A stretch of 64,000 nt of DNA from JAWVFN01 sp963696625 (GTDB lineage Bacteria; Actinomycetota; Thermoleophilia; Solirubrobacterales; 70-9), in NCBI GenBank assembly GCA_963696625.1, contig CAVOKZ010000033.1, positions 103,006 to 167,005 on the forward strand. Direction: 5' to 3'. Shown here piece by piece: positions 34,191 to 41,905 of the stretch; the stretch's first letter is position 1, and each line of letters opens with the position of its first letter. Position numbers and translations under genes: made by a program. The notes beneath the pieces are model-generated. The model was not told the origin of the DNA. It ran no database searches and saw only the letters and a list, made by a program, of their open reading frames with translations.

Positions 34191-34595
34191 GTGACTGAAC
34201 CGACTCTCAAAGACAAGGTCGAAGAGCTGATCAAGGAGAACCCGGTGCTGCTGCTGATGAAGGGCACCCCGGACTCCCCGAGCTGCGGCAACTCGATGCG
34301 CGCCGTCGCGGCGCTCGAGCCCTACGGGGTCGAGTACGCGGCCCTCGACGTCCTCCCCGCGATCGAGCCGATCCGCGAGGCCACCGCCGAGATCGCCGAC
34401 TGGCGCACGTTCCCGCAGCTCTACGTCAAGGGCGAGCTTGTGGGCGGCGCCGACATCGTCGAGGAACTGCATGCCTCGGGCGACCTCGGCGAGATCCTCG
34501 GCGCCGAGCCCTCGGGCGACGCGCCGGCTCCGGCTGAGCCACAGGCCGACCGGCCCGTGACCCAGTCGCCGCCGATGCAGATCGACAACAGCTAG
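34191..34595 (+). CDS. Monothiol glutaredoxin (Grx4-like) with CGNS site
   Basis: A 134-residue thioredoxin-fold protein of the Grx4/GrxD type: LIKENPVLLLMKGTPDSPSCGNSM, then TFPQLYVKGELVGGADIV. The active site reads CGNS where the family consensus is CGFS. These proteins hold a [2Fe-2S] cluster with glutathione and a partner such as BolA, encoded just upstream. The last ~30 residues are a Pro/Ala-rich tail. The start is GTG 34191. As actinobacteria mostly lack glutathione, the external thiol ligand here is an open question. Confidence 0.88.
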   Translation: MTEPTLKDKVEELIKENPVLLLMKGTPDSPSCGNSMRAVAALEPYGVEYAALDVLPAIEPIREATAEIADWRTFPQLYVKGELVGGADIVEELHASGDLGEILGAEPSGDAPAPAEPQADRPVTQSPPMQIDNS

Positions 34596-34602
34596 CCGAC
34601 CG

Positions 34603-34833
34603 ATGACCCGCGAAGAGGCCGAGGCGGCGTGCGCAAAGCTCGCCGCCGAGGCCCCCGACCGTGGAACCCACCGCTTCTTCCCCCGTGAGGGCGAGGACGG
34701 GGAATGGGGCGTGGTCAAGATCAACCTTCCTCCAGCGACCGGAGCAACCGGTACCGCAACTGAGGCGAAGCCCCGGCCCGAGCAGCCGGGCGATCCCCGA
34801 GAGGGCAAGCCGAATCCGAACTGGGGCTTCTGA
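34603..34833 (+). CDS. Small hypothetical protein
   Basis: About 76 residues. The N-terminal half (EEAEAACAKLAAEAPDRGTHRFFPREGEDGEWGVVKINLP) looks like a compact, conserved domain; the second half is Pro/Gly/Glu-rich and disordered, ending NWGF. I cannot name a family. It begins 7 bp after the glutaredoxin stop and so belongs to the fprA-bolA-grx operon. Its stop is 2 bp before the target duplication of IS copy 2. Confidence 0.65.
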   Translation: MTREEAEAACAKLAAEAPDRGTHRFFPREGEDGEWGVVKINLPPATGATGTATEAKPRPEQPGDPREGKPNPNWGF

Positions 34834-34836
34834 GGG

Positions 34837-35802
34837 CTAGATGTAAGAACCAGCCACATTGTTCGCCTTTAGCTCGGCGAGCCGAGCTCCGGGCGGCCTC
34901 TTGGCGAGGGAGCCGTGTGGTCTGCGCCAGTTATAGAAGCTGAGCCAGCCGGATAGAGCCGCGGTTCGCTCCGCCGAGTCCCGGTAGATCGCCCCGTAGG
35001 CCCAGCCGCCGAGCATCGTGCGGATGAAGCGCTCGGCCTTGCCGTTGGTGCGCGGCCGGTAGGGGCGGGTGCGGATGTGCTTGATCTTCAACGCCCGGCA
35101 GGCGATCGCGTGGGTGGTGGAGCGGTAGGCGGAGCCGTTGTCGGTCATCAGGCCCGTCACCTCGATCCCGTGCGAGCGATAGAAGGCGACCGCTCGCCTC
35201 AGGAAGCCGATCGCGGTGGTTGCCTTCTCGTTGGCCAGCACCTCGACGTAGGCGAGACGGGTGGCGTCGTCGACGCAGACGTGCACGTACTCCCAGCCGG
35301 CTCCGCGTGAGCGCTGCCCTTTGCCGCGGTTGCCCGTGACGCGGTGCCCGGCGCCTCGGTGGCCGATCCGCCCCAGCTTCTTGACGTCGATGTGAAGCAG
35401 CTCACCGGCGCGGGCCCGCTCATAGCGGTTGGGGGGCTCGAGCGGCTCCAGGGCGCCGAGCTTGCCGAGCCCGATGCGACCTAGGACCGCCGAGACGGTC
35501 GAAATCGCCATGCCGAGCGCCATCGCGATCTCGGCCCCGGTGAGGCGCACCCGCCGCAGGGCCGCGATCGCCTCGACCCGGTCCTCCGGGGTGGCGTGGG
35601 GAACCGAGTGGGGCTCGCAGCTGCGGTCGTATAGACCTGCCTCGCCCTCTGAGCGGTAGCGGGCGACCCACTTGCCGGCGGTTCGCTCGCTCACCCCGGC
35701 GGCCTCGGCCGCCGCGGTGAGCGACCAGCCCTCCTCGACGACGCGCTTGACCATGATCGCCCTGCCCTTCGGGCCGAGCTTGGCGTTAGCGTGAATCTTC
35801 AT
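34837..35802 (-). CDS. IS481-family transposase (copy 2)
   Basis: Same 321-residue protein as copy 1, with the HTH and DD35E residues unchanged. It differs only at the last residue (Ile rather than Thr) because that codon spans the element/target boundary: TAC is the last whole codon inside the element, then A plus two target bases, then TAG wholly from the target. ATG 35802 has AAGGAGG upstream. Confidence 0.93.
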   Translation of the reverse strand: MKIHANAKLGPKGRAIMVKRVVEEGWSLTAAAEAAGVSERTAGKWVARYRSEGEAGLYDRSCEPHSVPHATPEDRVEAIAALRRVRLTGAEIAMALGMAISTVSAVLGRIGLGKLGALEPLEPPNRYERARAGELLHIDVKKLGRIGHRGAGHRVTGNRGKGQRSRGAGWEYVHVCVDDATRLAYVEVLANEKATTAIGFLRRAVAFYRSHGIEVTGLMTDNGSAYRSTTHAIACRALKIKHIRTRPYRPRTNGKAERFIRTMLGGWAYGAIYRDSAERTAALSGWLSFYNWRRPHGSLAKRPPGARLAELKANNVAGSYI

Positions 35803-35885
35803 CCGGTGTTCCTCCTTGGATCTGGGTGGCATGACACCCCCAGCCTCCAAGGAGGCCCGGATGAACAATGTGGTTAGGAACTACA
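34842..35885 (-). mobile_element. IS481-family insertion sequence, copy 2 (1044 bp)
   Basis: Identical in length, orientation and ends to copy 1, with one substitution visible (A at 35408 against G at the matching base of copy 1). It is flanked by GCTAGA at 34836-34841 and 35886-35891. The right duplication contains the TAG stop of the minus-strand erpA gene, so insertion hit the stop codon, and duplication restored it. The left duplication falls just after the small hypothetical gene, so no gene was broken. Confidence 0.93.
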
Positions 35886-35890
35886 GCTAG
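35861..35890 (+). other. Outward-facing 9-codon reading frame at IS right end (copy 2)
   Basis: Same AAGGAGG-ATG arrangement as in copy 1. The frame MNNVVRNYS ends at TAG 35888-35890, inside the target duplication, on the opposite strand to the erpA stop that uses the same CTAG. Expression is unproven. Confidence 0.35.
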
Positions 35891-36267
35891 ACGGCTGCGG
35901 TCTCTTCGGCGTCTTCCTTCACCTGGAAGGAAGAGCCGCAACCGCAGGCCGCCACGACGTTCGGGTTGTTGACCGCGAAGCCGGCGCCCTGGAGGCCGTC
36001 GACGTAGTCGACCTCGGAGCCGAAGACGAACTGCATCGAGGTCTTGTCGACCACGACGTTGACGCCGTCGCGCTCGAAGACGAGGTCCTCGTCTTTGCGC
36101 TTGTCGAAGGCGAGGGCGTACTGGAAGCCCGAACAACCGCCGCCGCGCACGGCGACGCGAAGCGCCTGCTCGTCGGCGTTCTGGTTCTCGCCGAGCAGCT
36201 CCTTGATCTTGCTCGCGGCCGCCTCGGTGAGGGTGACCGGCTGGACTTCTGTGGTGGTCTCAGTCAT
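35887..36267 (-). CDS. erpA: A-type iron-sulfur carrier (ErpA/IscA-like)
   Basis: A 126-residue HesB/IscA-family protein that delivers Fe-S clusters to apo-enzymes. The three ligand Cys appear in AVRGGGCSGFQY and VVAACGCGSSF; the LTEAAASKIKELL helix opens the domain. A short acidic tail (EDAEETAAV) follows. It faces the fprA-bolA-grx genes, and the gap between them was filled by IS copy 2, which lies exactly at its stop codon; the protein sequence itself is not altered. ATG 36267 is the start. Confidence 0.9.
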   Translation of the reverse strand: MTETTTEVQPVTLTEAAASKIKELLGENQNADEQALRVAVRGGGCSGFQYALAFDKRKDEDLVFERDGVNVVVDKTSMQFVFGSEVDYVDGLQGAGFAVNNPNVVAACGCGSSFQVKEDAEETAAV

Positions 36268-36299
36268 GGCCTCACATTCTAAAGCACGGGCCGAACGGG

Positions 36300-36563
36300 T
36301 CAAGAATCGGGGTAGGCGTGCTCCAACCACTGCCTGATTCGGCGCGAATCGCTGATCACCTCGTCGCCGTCGACGAGGACCGGGACGTGGCGCTGCTTGG
36401 TCAGCTCGGCGATCTCGGGGCGGTCGGCCTTGCGCACGGCCACCCGCTCGGTGCGGTGCTCGAGCTTGCGCTTGCGCAGGTCGCGCTCGACCGCACCGCA
36501 CGGGCAGAGGAAGTTCGTCGGGGTCTTGCAGCGGTAGAGCACGCGCTGGGCCTGTCCTTCCAT
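36300..36563 (-). CDS. Glutaredoxin/GST-N-terminal-like thioredoxin-fold protein
   Basis: An 87-residue protein: VLYRCKTPTNFLCPCGAVERDLRKRKLEHRTERVAV, then VPVLVDGDEVISDSRRIRQWLEHAY. This is the thioredoxin-like N-terminal half of a glutathione-transferase or a glutaredoxin-like protein, with a CPCG motif in place of CPYC. It starts one base inside the upstream epimerase gene (TGATG) and is likely co-translated with it. Redox partner unknown. Confidence 0.75.
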   Translation of the reverse strand: MEGQAQRVLYRCKTPTNFLCPCGAVERDLRKRKLEHRTERVAVRKADRPEIAELTKQRHVPVLVDGDEVISDSRRIRQWLEHAYPDS

Positions 36564-37645
36564 CAGTGCCCCGTCCAGAACGGGAGCGACGGGCGGGGGA
36601 TCTTCGAGGCGGCGCCGGCAACCGCTCCCCCTGCGCGCAGCGCCGCGTCGGTCGCGCGCTCGCGGGCGCCGCCGTCACCGTCGAGCTGGGCGAACTGCCA
36701 GTCGACGGCGTCGGCGAGAGTCTCCTCGTGGGGGCGCGGCTTGAAGCCGAGCTCGCGGCGGGCCTTCTCGTTGCTGTAGGTCCACCAGAGGCTGCCCGCC
36801 TTGACCTCGTCGGTGGCCGTGGGCATCGGGATCCCGGCGCGCTCGAGCGCGGCGACGGCGCCGGCTGCGAGCTGGCCCGGGAGCTTGACCGCCGGCGCCG
36901 GCACGTCGGCGATCTGGCTCAGCTCGGCGAACAGCCGCTTGAGGGTTAGGTTCTGGCCGCCGAGGATGTAGCGCTCGCCCTCCATGCCGCGCTCGTCGGC
37001 GAGCAGGTGCCCGGCGGCGACGTCGCGGACGTCGACGACGTTGAGGCCGCCGTCGACGATCACCGGGATCTGGCGGGTGAGGAAACGGCGGATCAGCTCG
37101 TTGGAGGTGCCGGTGGGATCGTCGGGGCCGAGCACGAACGAGGGATTGACGATCACCGCGGGCAGGCCCTTGGCGGCGGCGCGCAGGACCTCGGTCTCGG
37201 CCTCGTGCTTGGAGTTCATGTAGGCGATGCCGAGGCGGCCGGCGGTGAACAGCTGGCTCTCGTCGGCGGTGCCGCCGGGCTTCGCCGGCCCGACCCCGGC
37301 GATCGAGGAGGTGTGGACCATGCGCTCCACGCCGGCGCGCAGAGCCCCCTCGGCGACGTTTCGCGTGCCGGCTGTGTTGACCTTGAACACGCGCTCGCGG
37401 TCGGAGGAACGATGTGAGGTCGTGCCGGCGACGTGGAAGACGCGGTCGACGCCGGCGAGCGCCTTACGGATTGAGTCGCGGTCGAGGATGTCGCCCTCGG
37501 CGACCTCGAACTCGATATCGCCGAGGTGCTCGGCCCGGGACGGGTCCCTGAGCAGCAGCCGCAGCTCGTCGCCGCGGTCCGACAGCGCCCTCGCCAGGTG
37601 CGAGCCGAGGAAGCCGCTCGCGCCCGTTATCAAAGACTTGGTCAC
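36563..37645 (-). CDS. NAD-dependent epimerase/dehydratase family protein
   Basis: About 360 residues of the extended SDR family. The NAD motif TGASGFLGSHLARAL begins at residue 8, FHVAGTTSH and VHTSSIAGVG follow, and the catalytic Tyr/Lys are in AYMNSKHEAE. A ~35-residue Ala/Arg-rich tail ends the protein. It resembles dihydroflavonol-reductase-like and hopanoid-associated epimerases but cannot be assigned a substrate. The start is GTG 37645. Divergent from DegV by 17 bp. Confidence 0.85.
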   Translation of the reverse strand: MTKSLITGASGFLGSHLARALSDRGDELRLLLRDPSRAEHLGDIEFEVAEGDILDRDSIRKALAGVDRVFHVAGTTSHRSSDRERVFKVNTAGTRNVAEGALRAGVERMVHTSSIAGVGPAKPGGTADESQLFTAGRLGIAYMNSKHEAETEVLRAAAKGLPAVIVNPSFVLGPDDPTGTSNELIRRFLTRQIPVIVDGGLNVVDVRDVAAGHLLADERGMEGERYILGGQNLTLKRLFAELSQIADVPAPAVKLPGQLAAGAVAALERAGIPMPTATDEVKAGSLWWTYSNEKARRELGFKPRPHEETLADAVDWQFAQLDGDGGARERATDAALRAGGAVAGAASKIPRPSLPFWTGH

Positions 37646-37662
37646 GCAGGGATGGTACGGCG

Positions 37663-38550
37663 ATGATACAAACGCCGTCCGTGACTAACCCGACTGCCCT
37701 CGTCGCCGACACAACCGGCTACCTGCCCACCGAGCTGGTCGCCAAGTACGACATCCACCTCGTCAGCCTCTACGTCAAGGTCGGCGACGAGCAGGAGGCC
37801 GAGTCGAAGATCTCCGACTACGACGCCTTCTACGCGAAGCTGCTCGACACCCCCGAGGCCGCGACCACCTCGCAGCCGTCGATCGGCGACTTCATCGAGG
37901 TCTACGAGCCGCTGCTGGAGGCGGGCCGGGACATCGTCTCGGTCCACCTTTCCTCGGGCATCTCCGGAACCTTCGAGGCCGCCAACCAGGCTCGCGAGTC
38001 GCTGATCGCCGACGGCAAGGGGGGCGAGCGGATCCACGTCGTCGACTCAAAGAGCGCCGCCGGCGGCACCGGCCTGATCCAGCTCGCCGCGGCGATCGCC
38101 GCCGACCGCGGCGCCAGCGCCGAGGACGTCGTCGCCCGCGCCGAGAGCGCCCGCACCGACCTCAAGATCTGGTTCTCGCCCGACACGCTTGAGTACCTGC
38201 GCCGCGGCGGGCGGATCGGCGGAGCCCAGGCGTGGATCGGCTCGACGCTGAAGATCAAGCCGATCCTCAGCTTCGAGTACGAGGTGACGCCGGTCGAGCG
38301 GGTCCGCACCCGCGGCCGGGCGATCGCCCGCCTGCTCGACTACGCGCGCCAGCGCCACGGCGACGGCGCCGACGGCTGGGTCGTGCAGCACATCCGCGAC
38401 CTCGACGCCGCCGATCAGATGGTCGAGGCCTGCAAGCCGATCTTCGGCCGCGACCCCGAGTTCGTCTCCGAGATCGGGCCCGTGCTCGGCGCCCACGCCG
38501 GGCCCGGGCTGATCGGGGTCGGCTCGATCCCGCTCGCCGACCTCGAGTAG
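37663..38550 (+). CDS. DegV family fatty-acid-binding protein
   Basis: About 295 residues. DegV proteins present a fatty acid to fatty-acid kinase. Visible: LVADTTGYLPTELVAKYDI, TTSQPSIGDFIEVYEPLL, SVHLSSGISGTFEAANQA, VVDSKSAAGGTGL, LEYLRRGGRIGGAQAWIGSTLKIKPILSF, GVGSIPLADLE. ATG 37663 or GTG 37681 could start it; the latter places the first strand closer to the N-terminus, as is usual. Its stop abuts the stop of the convergent AI-2E-type gene with no gap. Confidence 0.9.
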   Translation: MIQTPSVTNPTALVADTTGYLPTELVAKYDIHLVSLYVKVGDEQEAESKISDYDAFYAKLLDTPEAATTSQPSIGDFIEVYEPLLEAGRDIVSVHLSSGISGTFEAANQARESLIADGKGGERIHVVDSKSAAGGTGLIQLAAAIAADRGASAEDVVARAESARTDLKIWFSPDTLEYLRRGGRIGGAQAWIGSTLKIKPILSFEYEVTPVERVRTRGRAIARLLDYARQRHGDGADGWVVQHIRDLDAADQMVEACKPIFGRDPEFVSEIGPVLGAHAGPGLIGVGSIPLADLE

Positions 38551-39672
38551 CTAGGCGGGCTTCGGCTTCGGCTTCGGCTTCGGCTTTGCCTTGCGCTTTG
38601 CCGCGGGCTTGCGGCGCGCCTTCGGCTTCTTGGCCGCGGCGATCCTCTCCTCGCGGAACGTCCACCAGTCGATCACGACGCTCTGGATCGCGGCGGCGAT
38701 CGGGATCGCGACCAGCGCCCCGAGGATCCCCAGCAGCGAGGCCCCGATCAGGATCGCGACGATCACGATCAGCGGGTGCACCCTCACCGCCTTGCCGTAG
38801 ACGTAGGGCTGGATCAGGTAGTTCTCGATCTGCTGATAGGCGATGACGACGATCGCCCAGACGATCAGGTCGCCGGGGAAGTCGAAGAAGGCGACGACGA
38901 TTCCGACGAGGATGCCGCCGATCGTCGCGCCGACGAGCGGGATCAGGTCGAGGAAGGCGTAGAGGAACGCCAGCGGCACCGCGAACGGGATGCCGAGGAT
39001 CCTCAGCGTGGCGTAGGTGACGAGCCCGGCGAAGACGCTGATCACGAAGTTGCCGAAGACGTAGCCGGAGATCGCCTCGGAGACATCCTTGGCGATCTTG
39101 CGCAGCCGGCGTTCTCGTGCCTTCGGCATCTGCGCAAACCCGAACTCGAGCATCCTCGGGCCCTCCATGAGGAAGAAGAAGGTGATGACGAGGATCGCGA
39201 ACAGCTCGACGAATCTCGAGAAGACGCCGACCGTGACGTCCTGCAGGGTGCTCGCCGCGTCGTCGAGCTTGCTCGGCAGCTGGTCGACCTGGTCCTGGAG
39301 CTTGTCGGTGATGTCGTAGCGGTCGTCGTACTTGCGGAACTGGTCGTTGTTGCGCAGGTCGTCGATATAGCCGGGCAGGTCCTCGGAGAGGTTGTCGACG
39401 CCGTTGACCACCGGCGGGACGAGCAGCAGGCCGATGCCGAAGATCGCCGCGCCGATCGAGAGATAGACGAGCAGGATCGCGAGCGCCCTCGGGACCTTCC
39501 GGTTGTGGAGCCAGTTGACGGCCGGGGCGATCGCGAGCGCGAAGAAGACGGCAATCAGCAGCAGCCCGATCACCGAGCGCACCTGGTAGATGAGGTAGAG
39601 GCCGAGCAGGGTCGCGGCCGCGACCAGCACGATCTTGACGATCAGGCGCCAGGAGACCTCGGTGTGCTCCAT
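38551..39672 (-). CDS. AI-2E family (PerM-like) permease
   Basis: About 373 residues, eight predicted membrane helices with a large amphipathic region between the third and fourth (NNDQFRKYDDRYDITDKLQDQVDQLPSKL). The C-terminal half has the family signature (ISGYVFGNFVISVFAGLVTYATLRILGIPFAVPLAFLYAFLDLIPLVGATIGG) and YQQIENYLIQPYVYGKAVRVHPLIVI. Members export small molecules or act in Na+/H+ exchange; substrate not predictable. The C-terminus is a Lys/Pro/Ala-rich basic tail ending in tandem Lys-Pro, encoded by CTTCGG hexamer repeats. Confidence 0.88.
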   Translation of the reverse strand: MEHTEVSWRLIVKIVLVAAATLLGLYLIYQVRSVIGLLLIAVFFALAIAPAVNWLHNRKVPRALAILLVYLSIGAAIFGIGLLLVPPVVNGVDNLSEDLPGYIDDLRNNDQFRKYDDRYDITDKLQDQVDQLPSKLDDAASTLQDVTVGVFSRFVELFAILVITFFFLMEGPRMLEFGFAQMPKARERRLRKIAKDVSEAISGYVFGNFVISVFAGLVTYATLRILGIPFAVPLAFLYAFLDLIPLVGATIGGILVGIVVAFFDFPGDLIVWAIVVIAYQQIENYLIQPYVYGKAVRVHPLIVIVAILIGASLLGILGALVAIPIAAAIQSVVIDWWTFREERIAAAKKPKARRKPAAKRKAKPKPKPKPKPA

Positions 39673-39718
39673 GCCGCCGCAGGCTAGGCGCGGCGCCGGA
39701 CGGCGGTTGACCGTTCAG

Positions 39719-39955
39719 TTAACGGCGGCGGAGGAAGGCGACGGCCCCGGCGAGCAGCCCGGCGCCCACACCGACGGCGATCAATTCGGTGCGGTGCTTG
39801 CGCAGCTGTCCGCGCCAGTCGGTGATCTCGTTGACGCGGCCGCGCAGAGACTGGACGCTGCTGCCGAGCTCCTGGCGACGGGCGACGATGTCGGCGCGGA
39901 TCTGATCCGGCGATCTGGTGCCTGGAGGAGGAAGCGCGGCGATGCCGTTGTTCAC
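39719..39955 (-). CDS. DUF3618 membrane-associated protein
   Basis: A 78-residue DUF3618 protein: RSPDQIRADIVARRQELGSSVQSLRGRVNEITDWRGQLRKHRTEL, then one membrane helix (IAVGVGAGLLAGAVAFL) and a basic end. Function unknown; usually found, as here, beside a holin-superfamily gene and a DUF4235 gene. GTG 39955 overlaps the upstream stop (GTGA). Last gene of a four-gene operon. Confidence 0.85.
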   Translation of the reverse strand: MNNGIAALPPPGTRSPDQIRADIVARRQELGSSVQSLRGRVNEITDWRGQLRKHRTELIAVGVGAGLLAGAVAFLRRR

Positions 39956-40485
39956 TTTGGCGGCTCCGATAGGTCAAGACTTGCACGAATCTCCTTCGCC
40001 TGCTCGATCGCCATCTCGGGAACGGGCGGGCTGCCCTTGCGAATCGCGCGGTAGGCGTAGAAACCGGCGCCGGCGGTGATCAGGAGGAAGACAGCCGCCT
40101 CGACCAGGTATCCGAGCCAGACGCGATGACCGAAGACGTTGTCGCCGAGCAGGAACGCGATCCCGTGCATGAGGAGGACCAGCGCCGCGAGCAGAAAGAT
40201 GCCGGCGGCGACGGCGACGACCGAGCCCGCGAGCAGCTTGTTGAGCTTGTCACCGATCTCGGCCTTCGCAAGTTCGACTTCCTCACGAATGAGGACCGTC
40301 GCCTGCTCGGTGACCTCGAGGAAGAGCTCGCCGACGGGCTTCTCGTTCTCGGCTCCGCGACCAACCGGCGCCTCCTCCGCCATATTCTCCGGGGGCTGCT
40401 CGGCTTTGCCCGCGCTGCCTCCGGTCGCGGGTTCGTTCGGGGTGGACGTCGTCGGCCGGGCTCCACCCGGAGGCGCGCCGCTCAT
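39952..40485 (-). CDS. Phage-holin-superfamily III (DUF1469-type) membrane protein
   Basis: About 177 residues. A disordered, Pro/Gly/Glu-rich N-terminal ~60 residues leads to the family core VGELFLEVTEQATVLIREEVELAKAEIGDKLNKL, then two membrane helices separated by a short loop (FLLGDNVFGHRVWLGY). Despite the name these are chromosomal envelope proteins, not lysis genes, and no phage genes are near. ATG 40485 overlaps the stop of the small DUF4235-like gene upstream (ATGA). Confidence 0.85.
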   Translation of the reverse strand: MSGAPPGGARPTTSTPNEPATGGSAGKAEQPPENMAEEAPVGRGAENEKPVGELFLEVTEQATVLIREEVELAKAEIGDKLNKLLAGSVVAVAAGIFLLAALVLLMHGIAFLLGDNVFGHRVWLGYLVEAAVFLLITAGAGFYAYRAIRKGSPPVPEMAIEQAKEIRASLDLSEPPK

Positions 40486-40637
40486 TCGGGCGGCTCCTCG
40501 TCGAAGACGCGAACCCAGATCGCTTCGGCGCCGCGCTGGGCGACGATGCTCGCCAGGGCGCCGATCGCGGCGACCAGGCCGGCCCACATCAAACGCCGGA
40601 CGACATCGTTCTCCACCAGCTCGTTGTGCTCGCTCAC
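40482..40637 (-). CDS. Small DUF4235-like membrane protein
   Basis: A 51-residue frame from GTG 40637: one membrane helix (LMWAGLVAAIGALASIVAQ) followed by RGAEAIWVRVFDEEPPE, which matches the end of DUF4235 proteins (helix, then Trp and a Glu-Pro-Pro end). It overlaps the hydrolase stop at its 5' end (GTGA) and the holin-family start at its 3' end (ATGA), so it fills an otherwise empty 150 bp in the operon. A DUF4235-DUF1469-DUF3618 order is common in actinobacteria. Short, but context and composition support it. Confidence 0.75.
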   Translation of the reverse strand: MSEHNELVENDVVRRLMWAGLVAAIGALASIVAQRGAEAIWVRVFDEEPPE

Positions 40638-41902
40638 TCCTCGGAGTAAATCAACTTGCCGTTGGCGCGGTCCGCTACCGGGCCGCGCTCGGCATATACC
40701 GCCCAGCGCTCGAAGAAATCGCGGTAGACCGTGTTGGTCCACACCGGGTCCGCGGCCTCGAGCAGGCCGTGGTTGCCGTGGGGCACGGTCCAGACCCGGA
40801 CGTTCGCGTTGCCGTCGGCGGCGATCGCCAGCTTCTCGGCCTCTTCGACGTTGATGATCGGGTCGTCGTCGGGGTGGATGACCAGCAGCGGCACCTTGGC
40901 GGCGCCGATGTGGCGCGTGCCCGAGGCGTTGCGCCAGATCTCCTCGGCGCTGACTCCGTAGTAGGGCGCCGAGATCGCGTCCAGTACCTTGGGCATGTCT
41001 TCGGCCTCGCGGGGCCAGCGGCCCGAGCGCACGCGTGAGGACAGCGCCGCCTTGAACGCCTTGTGGATCGGGTAGCGGGGGTGCGAACGGGGCACCGGCT
41101 GCGACAGCCTGCCCCACACCTCCTCCGGCTCGGCCGGCGGGGAAACCGCGAGCAGCCCGCCGTCGAGCGCCTGCGCGGCCCCCTCGGGGTCGCTCGCGTT
41201 GAGAACCGAGCTGCCGCCGAGCGAGATGCCGAGCGCGCCGACGCTGGTCGAGCCGAGCTCCTTCATGTAGCGGCCGAGGGCGATCAGGTCGAGGCCCTCC
41301 TTCCAGCCGGCGCTCGAGGGCGCCGAAGAGGTGATCTCGGTGAGCCCAAAGCTGCGCAGGTCGAGCACGGCGACGTTGAAGCCCCACTCGTAGAAGGCGC
41401 GAACGGCGATCCGGCGGACGTAGTCGAAGCGGCTCGTCGTGAACAACCCGTGGACGACGATCAGCCCCGGCCGCGCCGCCTCCTGCAGCGCGATCGTCGC
41501 CGCGATCCGCTCGCCGTCGGCGCCCTCGAAGATGTGGTCGCCGAACTGGGACGGGTACTTGTAGCCGAGCACCGCGCCCTCGCGTGACTGTGCGAGGACG
41601 AAGTTCGAGATGTCGCGCATCCCGAATCGCAGATCGCCGACCGGGTGGTCGGCGAGGTGCTCGGGAACCTCACGCAGATCCGCCATCAACGCCTCCATTG
41701 AGCGCTCGCGCTCGGGCGGCACCGGCAGCGCGCGCGGCTTTCGCTTCTCGAGCCAGGTGAACGCGCTGCGAAGCCGGCCGCCGACCGCCTGGCCGATCAA
41801 CCAAACCGGCAGCGCTATCAGCCCGATCACGAGGTTGACCAGCTTCGCGGCGCCATGCAGCACGCGATCCTGGCGCTGGGTTCGGGCGAGTCCCTCGAAC
41901 AC
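40634..41902 (-). CDS. Alpha/beta hydrolase with N-terminal hydrophobic segment
   Basis: About 422 residues. A hydrophobic stretch near the N-terminus (LVNLVIGLIALPVWLIGQAV) may anchor it to the membrane. The hydrolase core follows: LIVVHGLFTTSRFDYVRR, nucleophile Ser in GALGISLGGSSVL, Asp in VIHPDDDPIINVE and His in VPHGNHGLLEA. It resembles YheT/BEM46-type esterases; substrate unknown. GTG 41902 starts it. First gene of the operon with the three small envelope proteins, 3 bp after the TetR stop. Confidence 0.85.
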   Translation of the reverse strand: MFEGLARTQRQDRVLHGAAKLVNLVIGLIALPVWLIGQAVGGRLRSAFTWLEKRKPRALPVPPERERSMEALMADLREVPEHLADHPVGDLRFGMRDISNFVLAQSREGAVLGYKYPSQFGDHIFEGADGERIAATIALQEAARPGLIVVHGLFTTSRFDYVRRIAVRAFYEWGFNVAVLDLRSFGLTEITSSAPSSAGWKEGLDLIALGRYMKELGSTSVGALGISLGGSSVLNASDPEGAAQALDGGLLAVSPPAEPEEVWGRLSQPVPRSHPRYPIHKAFKAALSSRVRSGRWPREAEDMPKVLDAISAPYYGVSAEEIWRNASGTRHIGAAKVPLLVIHPDDDPIINVEEAEKLAIAADGNANVRVWTVPHGNHGLLEAADPVWTNTVYRDFFERWAVYAERGPVADRANGKLIYSEE

Positions 41903-41905
41903 GGG

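Noticed and set aside
15167..35891. Composite transposon formed by the two IS copies
   Set aside because: Each copy has its own distinct, matching 6-bp duplication (GCTAGG and GCTAGA); a composite would show one duplication at the outer ends only.
39952..40485. Prophage holin
   Set aside because: The family is a chromosomal envelope protein group despite its name, and no phage structural, lysis or integrase genes are nearby.
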